DNA of 30,403 bases, from positions 1 to 30,403 of the IMG/VR virus record IMGVR_UViG_3300017782_000120; one strand, 5' to 3'. Below, one piece after another: positions 5,480 to 14,828 of this stretch. The position numbers and the translations under genes are program-made. The notes below the pieces were generated by a model, which was not told the origin of the DNA, made no database searches, and worked only from the letters and a program-made list of their open reading frames with translations. Positions within the stretch are counted from its first letter, which is position 1, and every line of letters starts with the position of its first letter. Source of the DNA: a virus.

Positions 5480-5929
5480 ATGGCAGACTTAACAACAACG
5501 ATTACAGAAAATGTAGTTCTTAACGGAAGTATAAGAGGTTCTAGTAATACAATAACAACAACAGGTATAGTAGATGTATTTGAAAGAATACTAACTTGCT
5601 CACATTCTAATGTTACAACAGTAGCAGTATTTGGTTCAACACCACATAGTGCAGATGGTGCTTTAGATGTAGAAAACTGTAAATATTTAAGAGTGACTAA
5701 TTTAAGCACAGACCAAGACTTAAAATTAGCATTAGTTACTGCGGCTACAAATTATCAAGTAACTGTTAGAGCTGGTGGTTCTCATATCTTATTTCAAGCA
5801 GAAGAGGTGCTAATTGGTGAAGAGGATGCAAGTCCAGCTTTTCCTACATTAGAAGATTTAGTTACTGTGGAAGTAAAACCTTCAGCTTCAACTGATGTTC
5901 AAGTAGAAGTATTCGCAGCCCTTGTATAA
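5480..5929 (+). CDS. Beta-rich structural protein
   Basis: 149 aa, rich in Thr, Val and Ala with alternating strands (ITTTGIVDVFERILTC, YLRVTNLSTDQDLKL, YQVTVRAGGSHILF), and no charged core. This is the composition of small virion proteins such as head-fibre, decoration or tail proteins. The stop overlaps the next ATG (TAATG), so the two are translationally coupled. No family recognised. Confidence 0.5.
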   Translation: MADLTTTITENVVLNGSIRGSSNTITTTGIVDVFERILTCSHSNVTTVAVFGSTPHSADGALDVENCKYLRVTNLSTDQDLKLALVTAATNYQVTVRAGGSHILFQAEEVLIGEEDASPAFPTLEDLVTVEVKPSASTDVQVEVFAALV

Positions 5930-6483
5930 TGGATAATGTAAAAAGATATTTAGACCAATTTGCAAAAGAAGTTGTAAGAGACGCTAAGAAAGAATTAAGA
6001 AACTCTAAAGACTCAATGGGTAAGAGCAGAGGTGACACAGCTTTAGGTAATTCTATAAGATCTGAAGTTGTACGCACATCTACTGGCTTTGATACTAAGT
6101 TTTATATGCAAGATTATGGAACATATTTAGATCAAGGGGTTTCTGGTAATAAAAATCAAGTATCTTATACAGACTATAAAGGTAAAAAAAGAATTAGTGA
6201 TTTTAAATACACCACTAAAGGACCGCCTATTGACATACTATCTAAGTGGATAAAAAAGAAGGGCATTAAACCTAAAGGGCTAGGACGTGGAAGGTCTAAA
6301 ACTACAGGGCAATATATTTCTGGCTTTGCATATTTAATAAGTAGAAAGATAAAAAGAGATGGAATACGTAGTATTGGTTTCTTTCAACAACCTTTAGGTG
6401 TAGGACTTAAAAAACTTAATAAGGATTTATTAAAAGAACTTGCTTTAGATATTAAAACATATTTAACAACATATACAAAATAA
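5929..6483 (+). CDS. HK97 gp10-like head-tail connector protein
   Basis: 184 aa. An N-terminal basic amphipathic helix (YLDQFAKEVVRDAKKEL) is followed by strands SIRSEVVRTSTGFDTKFYM and the YGTYLDQGVSG motif typical of gp10-like/minor tail proteins. A basic loop (GKKRISDFKY), then PPIDILSKWIKKKGIKP and IGFFQQPLGVGLK complete the fold. This family seals or extends the connector so that the tail can join. It overlaps its upstream neighbour by one base. Confidence 0.65.
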   Translation: MDNVKRYLDQFAKEVVRDAKKELRNSKDSMGKSRGDTALGNSIRSEVVRTSTGFDTKFYMQDYGTYLDQGVSGNKNQVSYTDYKGKKRISDFKYTTKGPPIDILSKWIKKKGIKPKGLGRGRSKTTGQYISGFAYLISRKIKRDGIRSIGFFQQPLGVGLKKLNKDLLKELALDIKTYLTTYTK

Positions 6484-6486
6484 GAT

Positions 6487-7899
6487 ATGGCGACAACAAT
6501 CACACAAAAACCCTTATACACTACACTTCCTGTAGGTCAAGATGTAATATTTACACTTACTAATACAGCTACTGTTAATACTTATTTTAATGTTAAGTTT
6601 ATTGCTGAAGTTTATATAAATTTATTTTCACCCTCAACAGCAACAGCAGACCTAGTAGGTACATTTAAAACAACCCCCAATGCAGCTGGAGTTGGAATGT
6701 TTGATTTTTCAGCAGTAGTTGAAACTAAAGTTAAGGCAGATAATTTAGCAACTAGATTTTTTAGTCAATATAAAACTATTCCTGTTACTGTAACAGGTGA
6801 CAGGGTGCCACCAATACACTTAGTAGATAAATTTGCTTTAAATTTAAATTCTATGAAATATCTAGTAATTAAATTTAGTATGGAAGGCTCATTAACAGCA
6901 ACAGGAATACCAGCTTTTATTACAGGCTCAGATATAAATTCTATACCATATAAGATATTTAATGGCTATTTAAATGAAAACAATAAACTAGAAATAGGAA
7001 TATTACCGACAGCACCTAATGATTTTGGATTAAATATAGGTGCAGGTTCTGATACTAATATACAATTAACAGATAGTAATTCTAGTTTTCTAACTAACGC
7101 ACCTACTACTCAATATGCAAATATTGATGACTATGGTACTGTTGGTATTTTATCGCCTGTAAGAGTTGATGATTTTGATAGGATTAGATTTACTTATTAT
7201 GATAGTACAGGAGCTATTTTAGGCGCTGAAAATTTATTTACATCTTTAACCCCTACTTCAGACTTGCGATTTCATTTACTTTATCTTGGTTGTTTTCCAG
7301 CTAATCTTAGAAATTACTCAACTATTTTTCAAGGCTTAGTATCATTAGGAACAATACAGGGTGGCTATTACACAATACAAGCTAAAGACACAGTAAGTAG
7401 TATAGCACAAAAATATACTATTTATGTTAATTGTCCAAATCTTAAAAATTATGTACCAATAAGACTTTGTTGGCTAAATCAATGGGGTGCTTGGGATTAC
7501 TACACTTTTACACTAAAATCAACCAGAACAATATCAACTAAAGGGAGTACATTTAATCAACTAAAAGGAACTTGGAATGAATCAGCTTTTAGATTAGACA
7601 GCTACAAAGGTGGTAAAAAATCTTTTAGAGTTAATGCTACAGAAAAGATTAGTATGAATACTGATTATGTAAATGAGGAAGAATCAGAGTGGTTTGAAGA
7701 GTTAATAAATAGTCCAGAAGTTTATATGCTAGAGGGCTTTCAACAAACTGAAAGTGCTAATGCTATGCTTAACACTTATGTAACACCTGTAAGATTAACT
7801 ACTTCAAGCTACACAAGAAAGACAATAGCAAATGATAAATTAATGCAGTACACTTTTGAAGTAGAAAAGAGTAAAACATTTAGAACACAAGCCGTATAA
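6487..7899 (+). CDS. Tail protein (distal tail/fibre-base type)
   Basis: 470 aa, beta-rich throughout. An N-terminal Ig-like stretch (TTLPVGQDVIFTLTNTA, FNVKFIAEVYIN, FDFSAVVETKVKADNLA) is followed by a domain with CWLNQWGAWDYYTFTLKS and a C-terminal strand region (ISMNTDYVNEEESEWFEEL). The QWGAWDYYTF segment is one I associate with tail proteins of Bacteroidota siphophages. Position before the 904-aa baseplate protein, with a one-base overlap, suggests a baseplate or tail-tip partner. Confidence 0.55.
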   Translation: MATTITQKPLYTTLPVGQDVIFTLTNTATVNTYFNVKFIAEVYINLFSPSTATADLVGTFKTTPNAAGVGMFDFSAVVETKVKADNLATRFFSQYKTIPVTVTGDRVPPIHLVDKFALNLNSMKYLVIKFSMEGSLTATGIPAFITGSDINSIPYKIFNGYLNENNKLEIGILPTAPNDFGLNIGAGSDTNIQLTDSNSSFLTNAPTTQYANIDDYGTVGILSPVRVDDFDRIRFTYYDSTGAILGAENLFTSLTPTSDLRFHLLYLGCFPANLRNYSTIFQGLVSLGTIQGGYYTIQAKDTVSSIAQKYTIYVNCPNLKNYVPIRLCWLNQWGAWDYYTFTLKSTRTISTKGSTFNQLKGTWNESAFRLDSYKGGKKSFRVNATEKISMNTDYVNEEESEWFEELINSPEVYMLEGFQQTESANAMLNTYVTPVRLTTSSYTRKTIANDKLMQYTFEVEKSKTFRTQAV

Positions 7900-10613
7900 T
7901 GTCAGTACAACTAATATTATATCCCCAAAGGCAGCAAAACACTAATGAATACATAGTAAATGGAATAAGTTTTATTAATTTAAACTTGACCACTATATAT
8001 AATACAACAGCAGCTTTGCCTGACCAAGATGCTATTAATAACAGCCCACCTACAATAGTTAACACTTGGTTTAGATATAGAACATCAGGTAGTCCTTGGG
8101 CAGTAATTGCAAACCCAGCAGAAGGCGCACCGCCTGTTGGAGCGTTAGGTGAAGTAGTATTATTTAAATCACCATCTATATCACCAACAGGAAGGTCGGG
8201 AATATATCAAAAACTTGACTCTTTAGTAGTTGGTCAATCTTATAATGTTAGTATTAATATAGCATCAACAATAATAGGTGGTACATTAAGAATTAAAACA
8301 TATACAGGAAGCATCTTACAAAGCACTTATTCTACTACAGCTTTAACAGGTGAAATCACTACAACATTTATAGCTAATTCAACTCAAGATACTTTCTTAA
8401 TAGAATATGAAGGAATTGTAAGTGATTTGAAAATTGATGATATATCAGTAGAAGGGGCAACTCTTTTGGCTAGAGAAACTTATGAAGGTCAAGTAATATG
8501 TGACTTATATGAAGATGAAGATATACCACTTAGTCTTAGTGTAGATAACTTTAAAAATGTAGCTGAAAAAGTACAATCATATTCTAAAGGGTTTAAACTA
8601 CCAGCAACAAAAAGAAACAATCAAATATTCACAAATCTTTTTGAGGTTACAATGGTACAAGATGTTTTTAGCTTTAATCCCTACATTAAGACACCTTGTG
8701 TATTAAAACAAAATGGATTTATAATATTTGATGGATATTTAAGACTTATAGACATACAAGACAAAGAAGCTGAAATAAGTTATAATGTAAATCTCTATTC
8801 TGAGGTCATAGCTTTAGCAGATGTGTTACAAAATAGAACTTTTCAAGACATAGATTTTAGCGAATTAAACCATACATATAATAAAATAAGTATTAGAAAT
8901 AGTTGGGATGATGGGATAGGTTTACCTTTAATAAATACTTTGCCAGCTTCTAGTTTTGCTTATGATGATACAATAGGTTTTAACAATACTAATGTTTTAA
9001 AATATCCTTTTGTAGACTGGGCACACGATATGTTAGTAGGTAACGGGGCAACAGGTAATTTATCTAATTATGGTTTTCCAGAGTTAACTACTTTAGAACA
9101 AGCCTTCAGACCTTTTATACAGCTAAAATATTTAATAAATAGAATCTTTGCAAATACTGAATTTACTTGGACATCTACATTTTTTGATAGTGCAGACTTT
9201 GAGAAATTGTTTATGGACTTTAATTGGGGTGGAGATGGTTTACCAACTCCTGAAAACACTTTTAGGGCTAGATGGGGTGTAGTAGGCTCTATAAGTCCGA
9301 ATACTGGTACAGGCTCTTACAAGGCTCTAGCATTATTACCAACATCTACAGAACCATTATTAACAAATTCAACATTACCACCAAATTTTAATACAACTAC
9401 TTATGTTCTTACAGCCATAACAGATAATGAAATATATTTTATAAATTATAATTTTAGACTTACAAGAAGCACAGGCTCATCTACAGTTAATTGTAGATGG
9501 ATAAAAAATAAAGGAGTAGCAGGAGAACAAGTAATTAATGAAATAACAGGTATTGATTTTAGCTCTATTACTAACACGTCTTTTTATAGTGGAGCAATAC
9601 ACGTAGAACTAAACACTGGAGATACTTTAAGTGCTGAATTTAATGGCAGCACAGATATAAATCAAGCAGCAAGTATTGTAATTTTTAATCAATCAAGCAC
9701 TTCAGTTTTACCAGCTTCTTTACTAGCCTTGAGAGGTGAATTAAGTCAATGGGACTTTTTAAAGGGAATATTAACTATGTTTAACTTAGTTAGTATGCCT
9801 GACAAAGACAATCCAAATAATATTAATTTTGAAACTTATAATGATGTCTTTATTACAGACCCAAATATTGTAACACACGACTGGACAAGTAAAGTAGATA
9901 TTTCAGAAATGAAGCTAACACCTTTAACAGAGTTAAACAGAAAGACTATTTTTAAATTTGTAGAGGAAGATGATGATTATGTTTTTAATGTATATAAAGA
10001 GTCTGTAGGTGGTCACTTGTATGGAAGCAAAGTATTTGATGCTTCTGGATTGAACCTATTAACTGGCATAAATGAAATTATTGCAGAACCTTTTGCTACA
10101 ACTATCTCAAAACCTTTAATGCCCCAGTTTCCACAATTTATTGTACCAACTCTTTATTCTATGAATGATGACGGTAGTACAGAAGGCTTTGACAATGCAC
10201 CTAGAATACTTTATAATAACGGAAAAAAAGATACAGGTATTGAATATTATATACCTAGTCAAAATGGAGAAGATAGTGAAAACCAACCTGAATTTTTACA
10301 GTTTAGTCATTTGTCTACAATACCAACAGACGTAGGTACTTTAGATTTTAACTTTGGAGAATGTCAATTAATAGCCCCTATTGGAGAAGCTGTGCCTGAC
10401 AATTTATTTAATCTTTATTGGTTACCATACTATAATGAGTTATACAATTCTAACACAAGGACTATGAGTCTTAAAGTAAATTTAGATGCTTCAGATGTTA
10501 CGGTGTTTAAGTTTAATGACAAAGTATTTATAAAAAACAGAACATTTAGAGTAAACAATATACAGTACAAACCAAACGATTTAGCAACAGTAGAATTTAT
10601 ATTAATACCATAA
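7899..10613 (+). CDS. Large baseplate/tail-tip protein
   Basis: 904 aa, the largest protein here. The N-terminal 190 residues form a beta-sandwich of the carbohydrate-binding type (SGIYQKLDSLVVGQSYNVSI, TLRIKTYTG, FLIEYEGIVSDLKIDDISVE). Residues 200-310 (DLYEDEDIPLSLSVDNF, KGFKLPATKRNNQIFTNLF) resemble the hub domain of tail-associated proteins. The C-terminus (VFIKNRTFRVNNIQYKP) is also beta-rich. Likely role: tail tip assembly and first contact with surface glycans. Overlaps both neighbours by one base (TAATG), indicating a coupled operon. Confidence 0.55.
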   Translation: MSVQLILYPQRQQNTNEYIVNGISFINLNLTTIYNTTAALPDQDAINNSPPTIVNTWFRYRTSGSPWAVIANPAEGAPPVGALGEVVLFKSPSISPTGRSGIYQKLDSLVVGQSYNVSINIASTIIGGTLRIKTYTGSILQSTYSTTALTGEITTTFIANSTQDTFLIEYEGIVSDLKIDDISVEGATLLARETYEGQVICDLYEDEDIPLSLSVDNFKNVAEKVQSYSKGFKLPATKRNNQIFTNLFEVTMVQDVFSFNPYIKTPCVLKQNGFIIFDGYLRLIDIQDKEAEISYNVNLYSEVIALADVLQNRTFQDIDFSELNHTYNKISIRNSWDDGIGLPLINTLPASSFAYDDTIGFNNTNVLKYPFVDWAHDMLVGNGATGNLSNYGFPELTTLEQAFRPFIQLKYLINRIFANTEFTWTSTFFDSADFEKLFMDFNWGGDGLPTPENTFRARWGVVGSISPNTGTGSYKALALLPTSTEPLLTNSTLPPNFNTTTYVLTAITDNEIYFINYNFRLTRSTGSSTVNCRWIKNKGVAGEQVINEITGIDFSSITNTSFYSGAIHVELNTGDTLSAEFNGSTDINQAASIVIFNQSSTSVLPASLLALRGELSQWDFLKGILTMFNLVSMPDKDNPNNINFETYNDVFITDPNIVTHDWTSKVDISEMKLTPLTELNRKTIFKFVEEDDDYVFNVYKESVGGHLYGSKVFDASGLNLLTGINEIIAEPFATTISKPLMPQFPQFIVPTLYSMNDDGSTEGFDNAPRILYNNGKKDTGIEYYIPSQNGEDSENQPEFLQFSHLSTIPTDVGTLDFNFGECQLIAPIGEAVPDNLFNLYWLPYYNELYNSNTRTMSLKVNLDASDVTVFKFNDKVFIKNRTFRVNNIQYKPNDLATVEFILIP

Positions 10614-11449
10614 TGGCAACAATACCTTTTTTAACAGGCTTTAACGTCAAGCCAAAAACAATATTACAAACAGGAACTGTTATCTTTACTGATGGAACTA
10701 ATGATGTGACACCGAATCAATTACAATGTGAAGCGTATGGTTATACTTATAATGAAACGCTAGGAACTTGCACTACTTATGTGTTTAACACCAATATAAT
10801 TGAAAACATAAGCAACACAGATAATACTATAAAGGGTGCACAGAATACAGCTGAAGTGGGTACAACTAATAACTTGATTTTAGGTGAAAGCAACACAATA
10901 AAAAGTCAAGCATTAAATAATCTAGTAGTCGGTGACAACAACGAAGTTTTTAGCACAGTTAATAATGCAACTGTATTGGGTAATTATGGAATAGCACAAA
11001 GACAGGGTGAAGTCGTTATTGGTGGTGGTTCTTTTAATGGCTTAGGCAAAGGGTTTGGACAAAGCAGCACAATGACTTTGTCAGGAACTACAACAGATGC
11101 AACAGTAACTAATTTAAAAATAAATAGTAGTAGTAGTGATACTATTATATTTAGACAATCTGGTGTTCTTTCTTTTCAAGGATTTGAAGCAAATGTAATA
11201 GGTGTAAGGACAGGAGGTACAGCAGCAGGGAATCTATATGATAGGATATTTTTAAGGTCAACTGGCTTAGTATTTTTAAAGAATGCAAGTCAAACCGTAG
11301 CAACTTTAGGAAGTTTTGGAACTGTAGCAGGGTGGACATCAGCAATAGACTCAAGTGGTACAAATGATTTACACTTTACAGTCACAGGAGCGGCGAATGT
11401 TAATATTAGTTGGAGTGTTACACTTCATCTTTACGAAATGATAGTATAA
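10613..11449 (+). CDS. Putative tail spike/adhesin with beta-roll repeats
   Basis: 278 aa. Residues about 65-135 carry degenerate 12-16-residue repeats of the NxIxGxxN type (NTIKGAQNTAEVG, NNLILGESNTIKS, NNLVVGDNNEVFS, NNATVLGNYG), like the YadA-head left-handed beta-roll seen in trimeric adhesins and phage spikes. The C-terminal half is a Ser/Thr/Gly-rich beta domain. It is probably a receptor-binding protein. The start overlaps the baseplate gene stop by one base. Confidence 0.55.
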   Translation: MATIPFLTGFNVKPKTILQTGTVIFTDGTNDVTPNQLQCEAYGYTYNETLGTCTTYVFNTNIIENISNTDNTIKGAQNTAEVGTTNNLILGESNTIKSQALNNLVVGDNNEVFSTVNNATVLGNYGIAQRQGEVVIGGGSFNGLGKGFGQSSTMTLSGTTTDATVTNLKINSSSSDTIIFRQSGVLSFQGFEANVIGVRTGGTAAGNLYDRIFLRSTGLVFLKNASQTVATLGSFGTVAGWTSAIDSSGTNDLHFTVTGAANVNISWSVTLHLYEMIV

Positions 11450-11461
11450 AAAAAATAAGAT

Positions 11462-13297
11462 ATGGCAGAAGAATTAGTATTTAATGTAAAAAGTAATATC
11501 AAAAGTGTTACTCAAGATCTAGATGTTTTAAATAACACTTTAGACGAACAAAAGAGATTTTTAATAGAGCTTCAGAAAGAAGAATTAAAACTACAGAGAG
11601 AAAGAGACAATCAATCAGCTTATGAACAAGGTTTATCTGGAATAAATGATAAAATTAAGAGGATTAACAACTCTATAAAAGACCAAAAACTTGATTTAAA
11701 AGGATTAACACAAGAGCAGAAAGAAGCTAATGCAAAACTAAGAGAATATAACAAGGCTCAGAAAGAACAAGAAAAAGCAATAAAAGGTTCTATTGGTAAC
11801 TTCCAAGTTATGGGGGTTTCTTTAAATGGTATTAAAAAGTCTGTATCTGGTATTATACCATTAATCAAAATGATGTTTAAATCTATTACAGCTGGTTTAC
11901 TATCTACTGGGCTAGGTGCATTTGTAATTGCTTTTGGTTCTTTAGTTACTTATGTAACTTCTACTAAAGAAGGTATGGACAAGTTGGCTGTTACTATGGC
12001 TAAAATAGGCGCAGGCTTTAATGTAGTAAAAGACAGAATATCTGGTTTTGGTAAAATAGTTAAAAATATATTTAATAAAAAATTATCAGAAACTATTAGT
12101 GATGTAAAAGACAACTTTGCTGGTATGGGCGAAGAAATAAAAGAAGAAACAAAAGCTGCTGGTGAACTAGAAAAAGCAACACAAAAACTTAGAGATACTG
12201 AAAACAAGTTTATAGTAACACAAGCTAAAAAGAACAAACAAATTGCAGAAGCTAGATTATTAAGTGAAGATGAAACTGTAGCAGCCGAAAAAAGACTACA
12301 AGCTCTAAAGAATGCACAAAAATTGGAAAAAGAATTGGTTTCTAATGAAGTGGCTAATCAAAAGGAACGAGTTAGAATATTAGAAGAAAAAACAAATATG
12401 TCTAACAGTACAGCTAAAGATGAGAAAGCCTTAGCTGATGCAAGAGTTGTGTTAATTAATGTAGAGACTAAGTCTTTAAAACAACAAAAGAAACTAGCTA
12501 GAGAGATGAACTCTTTAGAGAGAGAGATTGCAGCAGAAGAGCAAAAAAGAATAGATGATGCTCAGGCTATTAAAGATAAAAAAGCTGAAGATGATGCAAA
12601 ATTAGCTCAAAAAAGAAAAGATGAAGCTGCTTCATTATTAGAAATACAGCAACAAAATACTTTAGATCTTATTGATGATTTAACAAAAAGAGCTTTTGAA
12701 GAACTTAAAATACAAGAGAAAAAAGAATTGGCATCTGTAGCTTCTATGGATAATGCTGAAGAAATGAAACTAGCTATCCAAAAGAAATTTGACATTAAAA
12801 GAGGAAAACTAGAAGATGCTGTAAAAGATAAGGGTGAAAAAGATGATAAGGCTATAAAAGATATGAAAGTAAAATTTGCCACAGATACTTTGGGGGCAAT
12901 ATCTAAAATAGCAGGAGAGGAAACAAAAATAGGGAAAGCAGCTGCTATTGCACAAGCCACAGTGTCAGGTGGTCAATCAGTAATTAATGCTTTTAAAACA
13001 GCTTCAGATTCACCTTTAAATACTCTTATCCCTGGTTACAATTTTATACAGGCTGGAATAGCAGCAGGTTTTGCTGCAAAAACAATTAAAGATATTGCAT
13101 CAAGTAAACCACCTAGCGCAGGTGGAGGAGGTGGGGGGTCAGCAGCACCATCAACCCCAGCCCCACAAATGATGTCAGGAGCTTTTGAACTTGGCGGGGG
13201 TGTTGCTCCTGAGCCTGTAAAAGCGTTTGTAGTTACCGATGAGATGACCTCGTCACAGAACCAATTAGCAAACATTAGAAGAACAGCTACAATATAA
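11462..13297 (+). CDS. Tape measure protein
   Basis: 611 aa. It sets tail length and is ejected at infection. Features in order: N-terminal coiled coil (about 15-105), hydrophobic membrane-active stretch (about 130-170, SITAGLLSTGLGAFVIAFGS), long charged coiled coil (230-470), a hydrophobic Ala-rich segment (490-545), a glycine linker (about 555-563), and a conserved-looking C-terminus VKAFVVTDEMTSSQNQLANI shared by Bacteroidota phage tape measures. At 611 aa it predicts a tail of roughly 90 nm at 1.5 A per residue. It lies 3' of the tail-tip genes rather than between chaperone and tail tip, an unusual order. Confidence 0.75.
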   Translation: MAEELVFNVKSNIKSVTQDLDVLNNTLDEQKRFLIELQKEELKLQRERDNQSAYEQGLSGINDKIKRINNSIKDQKLDLKGLTQEQKEANAKLREYNKAQKEQEKAIKGSIGNFQVMGVSLNGIKKSVSGIIPLIKMMFKSITAGLLSTGLGAFVIAFGSLVTYVTSTKEGMDKLAVTMAKIGAGFNVVKDRISGFGKIVKNIFNKKLSETISDVKDNFAGMGEEIKEETKAAGELEKATQKLRDTENKFIVTQAKKNKQIAEARLLSEDETVAAEKRLQALKNAQKLEKELVSNEVANQKERVRILEEKTNMSNSTAKDEKALADARVVLINVETKSLKQQKKLAREMNSLEREIAAEEQKRIDDAQAIKDKKAEDDAKLAQKRKDEAASLLEIQQQNTLDLIDDLTKRAFEELKIQEKKELASVASMDNAEEMKLAIQKKFDIKRGKLEDAVKDKGEKDDKAIKDMKVKFATDTLGAISKIAGEETKIGKAAAIAQATVSGGQSVINAFKTASDSPLNTLIPGYNFIQAGIAAGFAAKTIKDIASSKPPSAGGGGGGSAAPSTPAPQMMSGAFELGGGVAPEPVKAFVVTDEMTSSQNQLANIRRTATI

Positions 13298-13321
13298 CAA
13301 ATCAAATAAATACTAACTTAA

Positions 13322-13334
13322 TCTATTTAATAAT
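13322..13334 (+). promoter_or_regulatory. TCTATTA-type upstream motif, head cluster
   Basis: TCTATTTAATAAT ends directly at the ATG at 13335, with TCTATTT 6 nt before the start, the same spacing as at 3747 and 30278. It follows the 38-bp gap after the tape measure gene and heads the protease-scaffold-capsid cluster. One base of the core (T for A) differs from the other copies. Confidence 0.35.
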
Positions 13335-14045
13335 ATGCCTTGCCAAGAATGCGAAAACGGAAAAGTAAAATGGGGAAAGACTGGAGAATGCCAGTATGAC
13401 TCAATAGCTGAATGTGAAGCAGCTAATAAAGACTATTACGAAAAAACTACATCTATAGTAGAACTGGTTATTGATGATGACTCACAAGAACTTGCTATTG
13501 ATGCAATTAGCCTTGTGTCAGCACCAGCTATAGAACAAGATTTTGTTTACTTTGGAAAAGAAAAAAATAACTTGACTTTTGCTAAAGTAGATGAAGAAAA
13601 AAGAATGTTGGTTAGCCCAGCACTTATACCAAACAAACAGATATTTAGATACGACCCAAATACTGATAGTGAATACTACGTTTACTTTAGCCCAGAAACT
13701 GTACGTAAGGCTTCTGAATTGTATTTAAAACACAACAATCATCACAAAGCTACATACGAGCATCAAGACAGAGTTTCTGGAGTTCTGACTGTTGAGTCTT
13801 GGATAAAAGAAGGTGATATGGACAAATCTAAACTTTACGGATTTGATTTACCAAATGGGACTTGGTTTGTAAAAATGAAAATACAAAATGAAGATTTATG
13901 GAATAAAATTAAAAGTGGCGAATTGAAAGGATTATCTATCGAGGGTTACTTCACTGATAAGATGGAAAAGATGTCAGAAAGACAACCTACAGATGAAGAG
14001 ATTTTAAAAGCTCTTAATGAAATAATTAACAAATCAAATGGATAA
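13335..14045 (+). CDS. Prohead protease (XkdF-like serine protease)
   Basis: 236 aa. The N-terminus has a CxxC-containing cap (PCQECENGKVKWGKTGECQY) that may bind zinc. The protease-like core runs from about 35 with LAIDAISLVSAPAIEQDFV, MLVSPALIPNKQIFRYD, HNNHHKATYEHQDRVSGV (candidate His) and GELKGLSIEGYF (candidate Ser), the pattern of XkdF-type phage prohead proteases. It cleaves scaffold and capsid protein during maturation. The scaffold and major capsid genes follow directly, which supports the assignment. Confidence 0.72.
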   Translation: MPCQECENGKVKWGKTGECQYDSIAECEAANKDYYEKTTSIVELVIDDDSQELAIDAISLVSAPAIEQDFVYFGKEKNNLTFAKVDEEKRMLVSPALIPNKQIFRYDPNTDSEYYVYFSPETVRKASELYLKHNNHHKATYEHQDRVSGVLTVESWIKEGDMDKSKLYGFDLPNGTWFVKMKIQNEDLWNKIKSGELKGLSIEGYFTDKMEKMSERQPTDEEILKALNEIINKSNG

Positions 14046-14061
14046 GAGTTTATTCTCTTAT
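14042..14061 (+). terminator. Inverted repeat at the end of the protease gene
   Basis: ATAAGAG (14042-14048) and CTCTTAT (14055-14061) are perfect inverted repeats around TTTATT and overlap the stop codon. The stem is AT-rich, so termination would be weak. The right arm runs into TATTATAAACC, which resembles the A/T part of the TCTATTA-type motif, so a processing or regulatory site ahead of the scaffold gene is equally possible. Confidence 0.35.
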
Positions 14062-14090
14062 ATTATAAACCTATTAAACAAAAAATTACT

Positions 14091-14807
14091 ATGGACATTA
14101 AAGAACAAATTTTAGTAGCACTTGGCTTGAATAAAGCTGAAGATGAAGTTAAATTGGCTTGGCAGTCTAAAAGCGAAGATGGTACAATCTTTGTATCTAC
14201 AGCAGAAGAGCTTGAAGCTGGTGTAGACATATCAGTTTTGACAGAAGATGGAACGACTATACTTTTGCCACCAGGAACGTATAAAACCGATACAGGTGTA
14301 TCTTTTAGAGTAGAAACCGAAGGTGTAGTTTCTTCTGTTTTAGAGTCAGAGTCTGAAGAAGATGACACAGCTAAAGAAGAAGAAATGACTGAAGAGTCTG
14401 TAGAATTAGCTCCAGAAGATAAAGAAGAAGATGATTATGAAGAAGAAGCTGACGTTGCCGATTGGAAAGGAATGGAGAAGCGTATCAAAAACTTAGAAGA
14501 TGCGGTATCTGACCTTAAAAGAGAGATTGGAGAAAAAGGTGATGTTGAGGAAATGACAGAAGAAACTGTTGAGCCTTCTACAAATCCAAAGACTATAAAA
14601 ACAACTGAAGTTAAAGAATTTTCTGCAGAAGAGGAATTAGAAAATTTAAAAGCTGAAAACGAAAAACTAAAAACGGAACTAGCAGAATCACCTGCAGATG
14701 CTCCGATAAATACAAATAAATTTAGCTCTGAAAGAGTGGTTTTGTCTAAAAGAGATTACAGCAAACTATCTAAAAGAGAAAGATTCATTTACAACTTAAA
14801 TAAATAA
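14091..14807 (+). CDS. Capsid scaffolding protein
   Basis: 238 aa, strongly acidic in the middle (ESESEEDDTAKEEEMTEESV and the region to residue 125), followed by two coiled coils (GMEKRIKNLEDAVSDLKREI; ELENLKAENEKLKTEL) and a basic C-terminus (SKLSKRERFIYNL). The N-terminal 80 residues look beta-rich. Acidic helical protein between protease and major capsid gene is the standard scaffold position; the basic end would bind the capsid protein. Confidence 0.65.
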   Translation: MDIKEQILVALGLNKAEDEVKLAWQSKSEDGTIFVSTAEELEAGVDISVLTEDGTTILLPPGTYKTDTGVSFRVETEGVVSSVLESESEEDDTAKEEEMTEESVELAPEDKEEDDYEEEADVADWKGMEKRIKNLEDAVSDLKREIGEKGDVEEMTEETVEPSTNPKTIKTTEVKEFSAEEELENLKAENEKLKTELAESPADAPINTNKFSSERVVLSKRDYSKLSKRERFIYNLNK

Positions 14808-14828
14808 ATAACTTAAAAAAACAAAAAA

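Noticed and set aside
10860-11000. CRISPR-like or tandem DNA repeats in the adhesin gene
   Set aside because: The repeats are degenerate at protein level (NxIxGxxN) and not conserved in DNA; they fit a beta-roll.
11950-12960. Long open frames on the minus strand inside the tape measure gene
   Set aside because: They are Ser/Phe-rich shadows of a coiled-coil gene, lack start context and show no family pattern; the same holds for the other minus-strand frames.
13110-13145. G-rich run in the tape measure gene as a quadruplex or phase-variation site
   Set aside because: It encodes a glycine linker usual in such proteins, with mixed GGT/GGA/GGG codons, so no special DNA structure is needed.
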